From the NCBI RefSeq assembly GCF_025602895.1, contig NW_026516561.1:1-21882 (forward strand): DNA of 21,882 nt, in the 5' to 3' direction. The first letter of the stretch is position 1; every line of letters starts with the position of its first letter. Origin of the DNA: Polychytrium aggregatum. Lineage: Eukaryota > Chytridiomycota > Chytridiomycetes > Polychytriales. The notes under the pieces were generated by a model, which did no database searches, was not told the origin of the DNA, and saw only the letters and a program-made list of their open reading frames with translations. The position numbers were made by a program, and so were the translations under genes. This document shows positions 1-10,300 of the stretch, in pieces.

Positions 1-45
1 AGGACAAACAGGACGAAAACAAGACGAGGATTTCCGATGCTACCA
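1..45 (-). promoter_or_regulatory. Leader and primer binding site of family-1 copy G (partial)
   Basis: Read on the minus strand, the LTR ending at 46 is followed directly by TGGTAGCATCGGAAATCC (positions 45 down to 28) and the start of the untranslated leader. The same sequence follows the 5' LTRs of elements A and B. TGG immediately after the LTR is the usual tRNA-type primer binding site. The rest of copy G lies outside the window. Confidence 0.8.
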
Positions 46-346
46 TGTAACGTCCACTACTGGGACGTTGGGGCAAGACGGGGAGGGAGGGGGTACAAGA
101 CAAGACAGGACGGGCAGAACAGGGCGGTGCTAGGCTACTCTAGCGGACGGGTGAGCTCGGGGAGCACTTACGTTTATTCACGATAAAACCGAACTCCAGA
201 CAAACGGGGGGAACGGGGGCAACCCGCAGGTATACCCTGCGGTGGCCTGCCTGCGGTGCGTGAAAACGCAAAGCGCAGCACAGGTCACGACCCACTGCGC
301 CGCGCAGTACGCGCAGTACGCGCAGCACAGCGTCGGAGATACCATC
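46..346 (-). repeat. Interrupted 5' LTR of family-1 copy G, main part
   Basis: This 301-bp stretch matches the 309-bp family-1 LTR except for one missing G in a G-run near 104-108 and the absence of the outer 7 bp. The missing outer end (TCCTACA on the plus strand) is found at 5821-5827, on the other side of element A. The LTR is therefore split by A, not truncated. With the primer site at 28-45 it is the 5' LTR of a minus-strand copy whose body lies to the left. Confidence 0.88.
342..346. repeat. Target-site duplication of element A (left copy)
   Basis: CCATC abuts the left end of element A and is repeated at 5816-5820 at its right end. Five bp is the normal duplication for Ty3/gypsy integrases. 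It shows A was inserted here by integrase. Confidence 0.9.
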
Positions 347-655
347 TGTAACGTCCACTACTGGGACGTTGGGGCAAGACGGGGAGGGAGGGGGTACAAG
401 ACAAGACAGGACGGGGCAGAACAGGGCGGTGCTAGGCTACTCTAGCGGACGGGTGAGCTCGGGGAGCACTTACGTTTATTCACGATAAAACCGAACTCCA
501 GACAAACGGGGGGAACGGGGGCAACCCGCAGGTATACCCTGCGGTGGCCTGCCTGCGGTGCGTGAAAACGCAAAGCGCAGCACAGGTCACGACCCACTGC
601 GCCGCGCAGTACGCGCAGTACGCGCAGCACAGCGTCGGAGATACCATCTCCTACA
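347..655 (-). repeat. 3' LTR of element A
   Basis: The repeat runs TGTAACGTCC...CTCCTACA on the plus strand, which is TGTAGGAG...GGACGTTACA in element orientation. It matches the LTR at 5507-5815. An AATAAA signal is present in the middle. It directly abuts the interrupted LTR of copy G at 346/347, giving an LTR-LTR boundary. Confidence 0.93.
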
Positions 656-664
656 CTCCCACAC
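656..664 (-). promoter_or_regulatory. Polypurine tract of element A
   Basis: In element orientation the sequence GTGTGGGAG lies between the pol stop codon and the 3' LTR. A purine-rich run here is the expected plus-strand primer site. The tract is short and imperfect, with two T residues, and is the same in B and F. Confidence 0.6.
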
Positions 665-3600
665 TTAAGAAGGCTTCCTGCGAGGAGCCCTGCGTGTGCT
701 CTTTATTTGGGGCTCCTCGAGGTGTTTACCGTATTTACTCAGCTCCTCGGGTGCATGGGACAAGTCCTCCAGTGTTTGCCATGTGTTGCCCGAGTGTGGG
801 TAACCAACCCACTTGACATAAAACCGAAGTGACCCATCAGCCACTTTCTTGTGCCTCACGATCCTTTCGACTTCATATTCTTGAGTATAGTATTGTCCGA
901 GGTCGTCTTCCAGTGGTGCGTCGTCCGGGACACCTTCGTCGGCGTCGGGGAACTGTGCTGGACTGCGGGTCGTGTGGCGACGCAGCTTGGACACATGGAA
1001 GACAGGATGGAGCTTGCTTCCAGGTGGCAAGTCCAACAGGTAGTTGAGGGGACTGGGTCGGGCCGCTATCTTGAACGGTCCTCGGTACTTGGGCAACAAC
1101 TTCTTTGACTGGGCTTCGGGGACCTTGATGTTGTCGGCGTCCAGGTAGACAAGGTCTCCAACTTCAAAGGCGACATCCTGGTGTCGGCGGTCGTAGTACT
1201 TCGCCATCACTTGTTGCGCATCCGTGAGCGCGTCGGCGATCATCTTGTGTCGGACTTGATGATCTTTGACAAAGGCACTTGGTTTGGGAGGCAATCAGCC
1301 GTGGACTCGGTCAGTGTCAAGGAGGTGGGAACATCAGGCTGGAATCCGTATAGGCGCCTCAAAGGGGCTCAAGCCAGTTGTGCTCGACGTGGCGGTGTTG
1401 TATGCAAACTCTGCATGACTCAGCTGTATGTCCCAGTCGTCTTGGCTGGGTCGAGGCGTATGTCCTCAGGTATTGCTCGAGGGTGCGGATCGTCCGCTCG
1501 GACTGTCCATCCGTTTGTTGGTGGTGCGAGGTTGACATGTTCAGCTTGGTGCCGAGATGGTCGAACAGACTTGTCCCAAAACAAGGAGGTGAATCGGGGG
1601 TCTCGATCACTGACGATGGACTTTGGGAGGCCGTGGTGCTTGAACACATGCTTGAAGAACAGCAGTGCAAGGTCAGGCGCGGAGCATGTCGTCTGGCACG
1701 GCACAAAGTGTGCCATCTTGCTGAACCTGTCGACAAAGACAGCGATTGCATCGTGGTCCAACTTGGTCGTCGGTAGATGCGTGATGAGATCCATGGACAT
1801 GCTGGTCCAGGGGCGGTCGGGAACAGGCAGGGGTTGCAGCAATCCTTGCTCTCGGGTCGTGCGTGACTTGACCATCTTGCAGGTATGGCAGGACTCGATG
1901 TACTTCTCGACGGTGCGCTTCATTCCAGGCCAGTATGCGACTTTGGCCAGTCGGTCGTATGTCTTCTCGACTCCAAAGTGTCCAGCGAGGGGCGAGTCGT
2001 GGACCTCTTGGAGCAACTTGGTCTTCAACGACGGAATGTCCGGCACACAGACACGGCTGTCCTTCTTCAGGAGGAGCAGGCCATCACGCACTGTGTACTC
2101 GGATGATTCGTCGTCCTTGGGGAGCTTAGACACCTTTCGGAACAGTTCTCCGAACTGTTTGTCGTTGGCGATGTTGTCTCGGACAACATCCAGCATCGTG
2201 TTGTCGACACTGACAGTCGACTCGTACAGTGACGCCAATTGGTAGTCGGGGCGTCGGGACAGTGCGTCAGGCACCACATTGAGTTTGCCTTTCTGGTATA
2301 CAACCTCGTAGTTGTACTCGGCGAGGAACTCCATCCATCGCGCTTGGCGTCGGCTCAGGTTCTTCTTGGTGTCGAGGTAACGCAGTGACTGGTGGTCCGT
2401 CACAATCTTGAAGGGCTTGGCGGTACCGTGGAGGTACACTCGGAACTTCTGCAGCGCGTAGATGATCGCAAGCTGCTCCTTCTCGTGCACGGGATAGTTG
2501 ATCTCGTGTTGGGACAGTTTGCGCGACTCGAAGGCAACGGGCCTTCCCTCCTGCATCAAAACAGCTCCCACCGCAAAGTCGGAGGCGTCGGTGTGCACGG
2601 AGACATCCGTGTTCGGGTCGAACACAGCGAGGACAGGAGCGTTCGTCAAGGCGTGCTTGAGGGTCTCGAACGCTTGGCGTTGTGGGTGGTCCCACACGAA
2701 GGGGCACTCTTTGCGGAGTAGGTCTGTGAGTGGACCGGCAGTGCGCGCCAGATCGGGGATGAATCGGCGGTAGTAGTTGACGAGACCGAGAAACGACTGC
2801 ACGTCAGAGACGCATGCGAGCGGCGGCCACTCGACCACAGACTTGACCTTGGCGGGGTCGACTTCGATTCCTCTTCCTGAGACAACGTGTCCCAGGAACG
2901 GGACTTGATTCTTGAAGAACTCACACTTGGACAGTTTGGCATACAACTTGTGCTCGCGTAGCTTGGCCAGCACGCGGGCGACATGACCTTCATGGGTCGC
3001 TTCATCCTTGCTGTACACAAGGATATCATCCAGGTACACGATGACAGAGTTGTCGAGCTCTTGGCGGAACACATCGTTCATCAGCTGCATGAACGTGGCA
3101 GGTGCGTTCGTCAATCCGAACGGCAGCACTAGGAACTCGTACAGTCCGTAGCGAGTCCTGAAGGCGGTCTTGTGGACATCATCCTCGTGGATGCGGATCT
3201 GATGGTAGCCTGAGCGGAGGTCTATCTTGCTAAAGACCTTTGCTCCACTCAGACGATCCATCAACTCGTCGATCCTGGGCAACGGGTAGGTGTTCTTGAT
3301 GGTCTGTTTGTTTAGTGCGCGATAGTCGACGCACATCCTGAGATCACCTTCTTTCTTCTTGACAAAGAGCACTGGTGCACCATACGGTGACTGGCTCGGG
3401 CGGATGAACCCATGGGCGAGGAGGTCATCCAACTGGCGCTTGAGTTCGTCCATCTCCGTCAGCGACAGTTGGTACGTCGGTCTTGACGGAGGCGACGAGC
3501 CTGGTTCGATGTCGATGCGATGATCGACGGTGCGTTGGGGTGGCAGGCATTGTGGCAACTGGTCGGGGAATACGTCCTTGTACTCGTCGAGCAGCTTGGT

Positions 3601-4599
3601 CACCACAGGCGGGGGACCGGGACCGGCTTGGTCGGTGTCGTCGACCTCACGCACGACACAGAGGAACGACGTGTCCTTCTTGATCAGCCTCTTGAATTGC
3701 ATGGCTGAGAGGAGAGGTGGCATGTTGGGTGAGGCCATGCCCTGCAGGACAATGTCAGGGCCAACACGGACAGTGCGGCCTTTCCAGTCGACGACTGGAG
3801 TCGGCTCGGCACGAGCAAGCCAGCTCATGCCGAGGATGGCATCGAACTTGGTGTCGATCACTTGGAACAACAGGACAGGATGGTACTTGGGATGGAGGGC
3901 CACTCGCAGGACCACTTGGTGTGTGCACTGCTGCACACGATCGTCTGCAAGCGCCACACTCATCGGCGACTTCTTCTTGGTTGCATGTATGTTGAGCTCC
4001 TGGAGCAAGCGTCTGCTGACAAAGTTGCAGCTTGCTCCAGAGTCCACCATCATTCGGACGGTGTGACCTTGGACGGTGGCAGGGAGGTACAGCAGGGACT
4101 CTTCATGGTCCTCCTGCACAGCCTCCTGCACCATGACTTGACTTGGGGGAACGGGCGACACTTGGTCTTGGTTGGCTTCATCACGGCCACTCGGACATTT
4201 TGGATAGGGTTCGGCCATTGCGGGGGCCTGCGGCGTCAGCACGCCATTGCACACGACGTCCACGGCTTGCGGACACATGTCGGAAGCATCCGACACACAC
4301 GACTTGACAGGGGTGAGGGCACAGGCGGTCCTGTCCCTCAAGGGTTCTTGATTTTCTTTTTTGTTTTGGTTTTCAATTTTGGTTTTCTCTTCACGTTCGT
4401 GGAGAGGCAGGCGGCTTGCGCCACCATGCACCTCTCGCACGACGCACAACACTTGGTTTGTTTCTCCTTCGGGGGAGGGGGCGAGGTGAACTTCCTCTGG
4501 AGACGCGTGGACTGCATTGAGCAATCCACGGCGTTGGTCTCCTACTAGGGCTCCAGAGCCACCTAGTAGGGTCGGCCGTTTCCCGACTTCATGGGGCAC
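665..4599 (-). pseudogene. pol: pol of element A (PR-RT-RNaseH-IN-chromodomain), frame broken in integrase
   Basis: This is the family-1 polyprotein, expected to be made as Gag-Pol by -1 frameshifting at 4578-4584. Protease (VDSGAS), linker, RT (YLDD), RNase H and the integrase HHCC domain are open and match B up to the codons after [13 protein letters not shown]. Frame is then lost through an extra C at 1575-1577, an extra G at 1448-1450, a net extra base at about 1350-1355 and a missing C at about 1295. The first product would stop at 1420. The last 630 nt (665-1294), with the GPY/F-like region and chromodomain, are open in another frame. A Ser-to-Ala difference from B lies in the HQDV(A/S)FEVGD segment. 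No nonsense substitution was seen, so real decay and base-call errors are both possible. Confidence 0.88.
4541..4584 (-). promoter_or_regulatory. gag-pol -1 frameshift signal of element A
   Basis: On the minus strand GGGAAAC (4584 to 4578) is followed by a 7-nt spacer and a hairpin (4570 to 4541) whose left arm contains the gag UAG. It is identical to the signal of element B at 7336-7379. Confidence 0.75.
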
Positions 4600-5384
4600 T
4601 CCTTGGCCTGGTGTCCCGGTCGGTGACAGAAGAAGCAGGAACCATGGCGGAGGTCCTCCTGCTTCTGTCTGTCCTTGGGGGAGACAGTGGCAGCTTGCTG
4701 GAACCGGGAGCGGGGAGGGCCACGAGCCTCCATGGCGTTGACGTCAACGTCCATGGGCTCAGGCATGGGTCTTGCGGGCGGGGCCGGGCGAGGCGGACGG
4801 GCTGGGACGTGATGAGACCGATGGCCGCCTGCCAGCTGCGGGTAGAACTGGCGGCCATGGTACTGGACGTTGTCGAGGTTCTCGGCAACGTCCATCATCA
4901 CGTCCAGGGACTTGCGGGCATCAGGGTTGCTGGCGATGTACTCTCTGATCTTGGGCTTGAGGCCCTTCTGGAAGAGGTACATCGCATCAGCAGAGCCCAG
5001 CTCCTCAATCTGGGAGGAGAGGTCTTCAAACTCCTCGATGTAGCGGGTCACAGAACCACGCTGCACGAGAGAGTATAGCTTGTCACGGGCAATGAGTTCA
5101 GCATTGGGGCTGCCGAAGCGGCGACGGAGGCGGTCCTTGAAGTCGTCAAACACACCTTCGCTCTGCTCGTCGAACCCTTGGCGGCGGTACCAACGGTACG
5201 CCTGGTCCTTTAAGCAGAGCTTGGCGGCGACGATGTGGTGGGTGGGGGCGACTTGGGCAGCATCGAGGTAGTCCTCGAGTTGCTGCAGCCAGTCCTCCAC
5301 CGAGGAGGAGCGGCTCTTCCCAGTAAACACTGGGGCACGGAAGGTCTTGAGGAAGGCTTCCGGAAGTGGGCGGGGGTTGCTCAT
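4563..5384 (-). CDS. gag: Gag of element A, 273 aa
   Basis: This is the structural polyprotein that forms the cytoplasmic virus-like particle and packages element RNA. It begins [11 protein letters not shown] and has a retrotransposon capsid-like core with the typical [20 protein letters not shown] and [11 protein letters not shown] blocks (about residues 60-190). A basic, Pro/Arg-rich segment with EPMDVD follows, then a canonical CCHC zinc knuckle, C-X2-C-X4-H-X4-C, near residues 250-263. The length is normal for compact fungal Ty3/gypsy Gags. The translation is identical to Gag of B. The stop lies inside the frameshift hairpin, and the last residues overlap the pol frame. Confidence 0.93.
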   Translation of the reverse strand: MSNPRPLPEAFLKTFRAPVFTGKSRSSSVEDWLQQLEDYLDAAQVAPTHHIVAAKLCLKDQAYRWYRRQGFDEQSEGVFDDFKDRLRRRFGSPNAELIARDKLYSLVQRGSVTRYIEEFEDLSSQIEELGSADAMYLFQKGLKPKIREYIASNPDARKSLDVMMDVAENLDNVQYHGRQFYPQLAGGHRSHHVPARPPRPAPPARPMPEPMDVDVNAMEARGPPRSRFQQAATVSPKDRQKQEDLRHGSCFFCHRPGHQAKECPMKSGNGRPY

Positions 5385-5488
5385 GGCAGGGGCAGGCTCC
5401 AGGGACAGAGAGGAGAGTCGGTCGGCAAGAGAGGCGGGATCCAGCTTGAGGATCTAGAAAGAGGACAAACAGGACGAAAACAAGACGA

Positions 5489-5506
5489 GGATTTCCGATG
5501 CTACCA
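5489..5506 (-). promoter_or_regulatory. Primer binding site of element A
   Basis: In element orientation TGGTAGCATCGGAAATCC starts at the base after the 5' LTR. It would pair with a tRNA 3' end GAUGCUACCA. The last seven bases, GCUACCA, are shared by eukaryotic initiator tRNA-Met, so that is the likeliest primer, though not proven. The rest of the 122-nt leader up to the gag AUG at 5384 shows nothing else recognisable. Confidence 0.75.
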
Positions 5507-5815
5507 TGTAACGTCCACTACTGGGACGTTGGGGCAAGACGGGGAGGGAGGGGGTACAAGACAAGACAGGACGGGGCAGAACAGGGCGGTGCTAGGCTAC
5601 TCTAGCGGACGGGTGAGCTCGGGGAGCACTTACGTTTATTCACGATAAAACCGAACTCCAGACAAACGGGGGGAACGGGGGCAACCCGCAGGTATACCCT
5701 GCGGTGGCCTGCCTGCGGTGCGTGAAAACGCAAAGCGCAGCACAGGTCACGACCCACTGCGCCGCGCAGTACGCGCAGTACGCGCAGCACAGCGTCGGAG
5801 ATACCATCTCCTACA
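5507..5815 (-). repeat. 5' LTR of element A
   Basis: This 309-bp repeat has TGTA...TACA ends and matches 347-655. It drives transcription leftward. No convincing TATA box was found. An AATAAA lies in the middle. Its outer end is followed by the CCATC target duplication. Confidence 0.93.
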
Positions 5816-5820
5816 CCATC
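5816..5820. repeat. Target-site duplication of element A (right copy)
   Basis: CCATC matches positions 342-346 exactly. Removing A and one CCATC copy rejoins the LTR of copy G without a gap. Confidence 0.9.
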
Positions 5821-5827
5821 TCCTACA
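5821..5827 (-). repeat. Outer 7 bp of the LTR of copy G
   Basis: TCCTACA completes the LTR at 46-346. Together they give a full-length family-1 LTR. Its end overlaps by ACA with the pol sequence that follows, so the exact boundary with fragment H is ambiguous by up to three bases. Confidence 0.85.
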
Positions 5828-6103
5828 CACATGTCGGAAGCATCCGACACACACGACTTGACAGGGGTGAGGGCACAGGCGGTCCTGTCCCTCAAGGGTT
5901 CTTGATTTTCTTTTTTGTTTTGGTTTTCAATTTTGGTTTTCTCTTCACGTTCGTGGAGAGGCAGGCGGCTTGCGCCACCATGCACCTCTCGCACGACGCA
6001 CAACACTTGGTTTGTTTCTCCTTCGGGGGAGGGGGCGAGGTGAACTTCCTCTGGAGACGCGTGGACTGCATTGAGCAATCCACGGCGTTGGTCTCCTACT
6101 AGG
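5828..6103 (-). pseudogene. pol fragment of family-1 copy H
   Basis: These 276 bp are identical to 4274-4549 of element A, the pol linker just downstream of the frameshift hairpin. The encoded protein segment is the region between Gag and protease, including the A-rich, Lys/Glu/Asn-rich stretch. It is the flanking DNA into which copy G inserted. It ends abruptly at the 5' LTR of B, exactly at the top of the frameshift hairpin. It has no start and no catalytic motif. Confidence 0.88.
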
Positions 6104-6413
6104 TGTAGGAGATGGTATCTCCGACGCTGTGCTGCGCGTACTGCGCGTACTGCGCGGCGCAGTGGGTCGTGACCTGTGCTGCGCTTTGCGTTTTCACGCA
6201 CCGCAGGCAGGCCACCGCAGGGTATACCTGCGGGTTGCCCCCGTTCCCCCCCGTTTGTCTGGAGTTCGGTTTTATCGTGAATAAACGTAAGTGCTCCCCG
6301 AGCTCACCCGTCCGCTAGAGTAGCCTAGCACCGCCCTGTTCTGCCCCGTCCTGTCTTGTCTTGTACCCCCTCCCTCCCCGTCTTGCCCCAACGTCCCAGT
6401 AGTGGACGTTACA
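6104..6413 (+). repeat. 5' LTR of element B
   Basis: Ends are TGTAGGAG and GACGTTACA. It contains a short direct repeat, CTGCGCGTA twice at 6132-6149, a central palindrome at 6215-6233, AATAAA at 6280-6285, and hairpin arms close to both termini (6108-6122 and 6390-6410). One C more than the other copies is present in the C-run near 6245-6252. Confidence 0.94.
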
Positions 6414-6431
6414 TGGTAGCATCGGAAATCC
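6414..6431 (+). promoter_or_regulatory. Primer binding site of element B
   Basis: TGGTAGCATCGGAAATCC begins immediately after the LTR, with zero spacing. It is complementary to a tRNA ending GCUACCA, most likely initiator tRNA-Met. The remaining leader to 6535 is untranslated, with no other feature seen. Confidence 0.75.
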
Positions 6432-6535
6432 TCGTCTTGTTTTCGTCCTGTTTGTCCTCTTTCTAGATCCTCAAGCTGGATCCCGCCTCTCTTGCCGACC
6501 GACTCTCCTCTCTGTCCCTGGAGCCTGCCCCTGCC

Positions 6536-7357
6536 ATGAGCAACCCCCGCCCACTTCCGGAAGCCTTCCTCAAGACCTTCCGTGCCCCAGTGTTTACTGG
6601 GAAGAGCCGCTCCTCCTCGGTGGAGGACTGGCTGCAGCAACTCGAGGACTACCTCGATGCTGCCCAAGTCGCCCCCACCCACCACATCGTCGCCGCCAAG
6701 CTCTGCTTAAAGGACCAGGCGTACCGTTGGTACCGCCGCCAAGGGTTCGACGAGCAGAGCGAAGGTGTGTTTGACGACTTCAAGGACCGCCTCCGTCGCC
6801 GCTTCGGCAGCCCCAATGCTGAACTCATTGCCCGTGACAAGCTATACTCTCTCGTGCAGCGTGGTTCTGTGACCCGCTACATCGAGGAGTTTGAAGACCT
6901 CTCCTCCCAGATTGAGGAGCTGGGCTCTGCTGATGCGATGTACCTCTTCCAGAAGGGCCTCAAGCCCAAGATCAGAGAGTACATCGCCAGCAACCCTGAT
7001 GCCCGCAAGTCCCTGGACGTGATGATGGACGTTGCCGAGAACCTCGACAACGTCCAGTACCATGGCCGCCAGTTCTACCCGCAGCTGGCAGGCGGCCATC
7101 GGTCTCATCACGTCCCAGCCCGTCCGCCTCGCCCGGCCCCGCCCGCAAGACCCATGCCTGAGCCCATGGACGTTGACGTCAACGCCATGGAGGCTCGTGG
7201 CCCTCCCCGCTCCCGGTTCCAGCAAGCTGCCACTGTCTCCCCCAAGGACAGACAGAAGCAGGAGGACCTCCGCCATGGTTCCTGCTTCTTCTGTCACCGA
7301 CCGGGACACCAGGCCAAGGAGTGCCCCATGAAGTCGGGAAACGGCCGACCCTACTAG
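6536..7357 (+). CDS. gag: Gag of element B, 273 aa
   Basis: This capsid/nucleocapsid precursor assembles the particle in which reverse transcription takes place. The ATG at 6536 is the first in the leader that opens a long frame. The N-terminal half has the retrotransposon-gag core, with conserved aromatic/basic blocks at about residues 60-130 and a coiled-coil-prone helix around [15 protein letters not shown]. Residues 185-245 are Pro/Arg-rich and basic. A CCHC knuckle has Cys250, Cys253, His258 and Cys263. The UAG stop at 7355-7357 is buried in the left arm of a hairpin, just downstream of the GGGAAAC slip site at 7336-7342, so a fraction of ribosomes should continue into pol. Confidence 0.94.
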   Translation: MSNPRPLPEAFLKTFRAPVFTGKSRSSSVEDWLQQLEDYLDAAQVAPTHHIVAAKLCLKDQAYRWYRRQGFDEQSEGVFDDFKDRLRRRFGSPNAELIARDKLYSLVQRGSVTRYIEEFEDLSSQIEELGSADAMYLFQKGLKPKIREYIASNPDARKSLDVMMDVAENLDNVQYHGRQFYPQLAGGHRSHHVPARPPRPAPPARPMPEPMDVDVNAMEARGPPRSRFQQAATVSPKDRQKQEDLRHGSCFFCHRPGHQAKECPMKSGNGRPY

Positions 7358-10300
7358 GTGGCTCTGGAGCCCTAGTAGGAGACCAACGCCGTGGATTGCT
7401 CAATGCAGTCCACGCGTCTCCAGAGGAAGTTCACCTCGCCCCCTCCCCCGAAGGAGAAACAAACCAAGTGTTGTGCGTCGTGCGAGAGGTGCATGGTGGC
7501 GCAAGCCGCCTGCCTCTCCACGAACGTGAAGAGAAAACCAAAATTGAAAACCAAAACAAAAAAGAAAATCAAGAACCCTTGAGGGACAGGACCGCCTGTG
7601 CCCTCACCCCTGTCAAGTCGTGTGTGTCGGATGCTTCCGACATGTGTCCGCAAGCCGTGGACGTCGTGTGCAATGGCGTGCTGACGCCGCAGGCCCCCGC
7701 AATGGCCGAACCCTATCCAAAATGTCCGAGTGGCCGTGATGAAGCCAACCAAGACCAAGTGTCGCCCGTTCCCCCAAGTCAAGTCATGGTGCAGGAGGCT
7801 GTGCAGGAGGACCATGAAGAGTCCCTGCTGTACCTCCCTGCCACCGTCCAAGGTCACACCGTCCGAATGATGGTGGACTCTGGAGCAAGCTGCAACTTTG
7901 TCAGCAGACGCTTGCTCCAGGAGCTCAACATACATGCAACCAAGAAGAAGTCGCCGATGAGTGTGGCGCTTGCAGACGATCGTGTGCAGCAGTGCACACA
8001 CCAAGTGGTCCTGCGAGTGGCCCTCCATCCCAAGTACCATCCTGTCCTGTTGTTCCAAGTGATCGACACCAAGTTCGATGCCATCCTCGGCATGAGCTGG
8101 CTTGCTCGTGCCGAGCCGACTCCAGTCGTCGACTGGAAAGGCCGCACTGTCCGTGTTGGCCCTGACATTGTCCTGCAGGGCATGGCCTCACCCAACATGC
8201 CACCTCTCCTCTCAGCCATGCAATTCAAGAGGCTGATCAAGAAGGACACGTCGTTCCTCTGTGTCGTGCGTGAGGTCGACGACACCGACCAAGCCGGTCC
8301 CGGTCCCCCGCCTGTGGTGACCAAGCTGCTCGACGAGTACAAGGACGTATTCCCCGACCAGTTGCCACAATGCCTGCCACCCCAACGCACCGTCGATCAT
8401 CGCATCGACATCGAACCAGGCTCGTCGCCTCCGTCAAGACCGACGTACCAACTGTCGCTGACGGAGATGGACGAACTCAAGCGCCAGTTGGATGACCTCC
8501 TCGCCCATGGGTTCATCCGCCCGAGCCAGTCACCGTATGGTGCACCAGTGCTCTTTGTCAAGAAGAAAGAAGGTGATCTCAGGATGTGCGTCGACTATCG
8601 CGCACTAAACAAACAGACCATCAAGAACACCTACCCGTTGCCCAGGATCGACGAGTTGATGGATCGTCTGAGTGGAGCAAAGGTCTTTAGCAAGATAGAC
8701 CTCCGCTCAGGCTACCATCAGATCCGCATCCACGAGGATGATGTCCACAAGACCGCCTTCAGGACTCGCTACGGACTGTACGAGTTCCTAGTGCTGCCGT
8801 TCGGATTGACGAACGCACCTGCCACGTTCATGCAGCTGATGAACGATGTGTTCCGCCAAGAGCTCGACAACTCTGTCATCGTGTACCTGGATGATATCCT
8901 TGTGTACAGCAAGGATGAAGCGACCCATGAAGGTCATGTCGCCCGCGTGCTGGCCAAGCTACGCGAGCACAAGTTGTATGCCAAACTGTCCAAGTGTGAG
9001 TTCTTCAAGAATCAAGTCCCGTTCCTGGGACACGTTGTCTCAGGAAGAGGAATCGAAGTCGACCCCGCCAAGGTCAAGTCTGTGGTCGAGTGGCCGCCGC
9101 TCGCATGCGTCTCTGACGTGCAGTCGTTTCTCGGTCTCGTCAACTACTACCGCCGATTCATCCCCGATCTGGCGCGCACTGCCGGTCCACTCACAGACCT
9201 ACTCCGCAAAGAGTGCCCCTTCGTGTGGGACCACCCACAACGCCAAGCGTTCGAGACCCTCAAGCACGCCTTGACGAACGCTCCTGTCCTCGCTGTGTTC
9301 GACCCGAACACGGATGTCTCCGTGCACACCGACGCCTCCGACTTTGCGGTGGGAGCTGTTTTGATGCAGGAGGGAAGGCCCGTTGCCTTCGAGTCGCGCA
9401 AACTGTCCCAACACGAGATCAACTATCCCGTGCACGAGAAGGAGCAGCTTGCGATCATCTACGCGCTGCAGAAGTTCCGAGTGTACCTCCACGGTACCGC
9501 CAAGCCCTTCAAGATTGTGACGGACCACCAGTCACTGCGTTACCTCGACACCAAGAAGAACCTGAGCCGACGCCAAGCGCGATGGATGGAGTTCCTCGCC
9601 GAGTACAACTACGAGGTTGTATACCAGAAAGGCAAACTCAATGTGGTGCCTGACGCACTGTCCCGACGCCCCGACTACCAATTGGCGTCACTGTACGAGT
9701 CGACTGTCAGTGTCGACAACACGATGCTGGATGTTGTCCGAGACAACATCGCCAACGACAAACAGTTCGGAGAACTGTTCCGAAAGGTGTCTAAGCTCCC
9801 CAAGGACGACGAATCATCCGAGTACACAGTGCGTGATGGCCTGCTCCTCCTGAAGAAGGACAGCCGTGTCTGTGTGCCGGACATTCCGTCGTTGAAGACC
9901 AAGTTGCTCCAAGAGGTCCACGACTCGCCCCTCGCTGGACACTTTGGAGTCGAGAAGACATACGACCGACTGGCCAAAGTCGCATACTGGCCTGGAATGA
10001 AGCGCACCGTCGAGAAGTACATCGAGTCCTGCCATACCTGCAAGATGGTCAAGTCACGCACGACCCGAGAGCAAGGATTGCTGCAACCCCTGCCTGTTCC
10101 CGACCGCCCCTGGACCAGCATGTCCATGGATCTCATCACGCATCTACCGACGACCAAGTTGGACCACGATGCAATCGCTGTCTTTGTCGACAGGTTCAGC
10201 AAGATGGCACACTTTGTGCCGTGCCAGACGACATGCTCCGCGCCTGACCTTGCACTGCTGTTCTTCAAGCATGTGTTCAAGCACCACGGCCTCCCAAAGT

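Larger units (their letters stand above)
347..5815 (-). mobile_element. Element A: full-length family-1 Ty3/gypsy chromovirus
   Basis: The element is 5,469 bp with two 309-bp LTRs that I read as identical, TG...CA termini and a CCATC target duplication. It has gag and pol, a tRNA-type PBS, a short purine-rich tract and a C-terminal chromodomain. It is nearly identical to B in inverted orientation, so it is very young. Its pol is broken by a cluster of indels at 1295-1577, so as written it could not make an intact integrase. It sits inside the LTR of copy G, seven bases from that LTR's outer end. Confidence 0.93.

Noticed and set aside
46..655. Tandem LTR-LTR as a 2-LTR circle junction with 7 bp trimmed from one end
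   Set aside because: The missing 7 bp are present at 5821-5827 and CCATC is duplicated around A, so this is a nested insertion into an LTR.
1181..2245. Long plus-strand frames antisense to pol of A (also 3862-4548, 5235-5648 and their counterparts in B and F)
   Set aside because: They mirror conserved pol or gag codons, begin at arbitrary codons, show no domain features, and recur only because the element is repeated.
5804..6103. Autointegration product or 12-bp tandem duplication (CCATCTCCTACA) at the A/H boundary
   Set aside because: The apparent duplication is the 5-bp target duplication plus the outer 7 bp of copy G's LTR; no self-attack is needed.
6132..6156. CTGCGCGTA repeats as a CRISPR or satellite array
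   Set aside because: Only two full units plus a partial one, no spacers, and it is part of the LTR.
7355..7378. Stop-codon readthrough for gag-pol expression in family 1
   Set aside because: After UAG the gag frame meets two more UAG codons within 24 nt, whereas pol lies in the -1 frame with a phased slip site.
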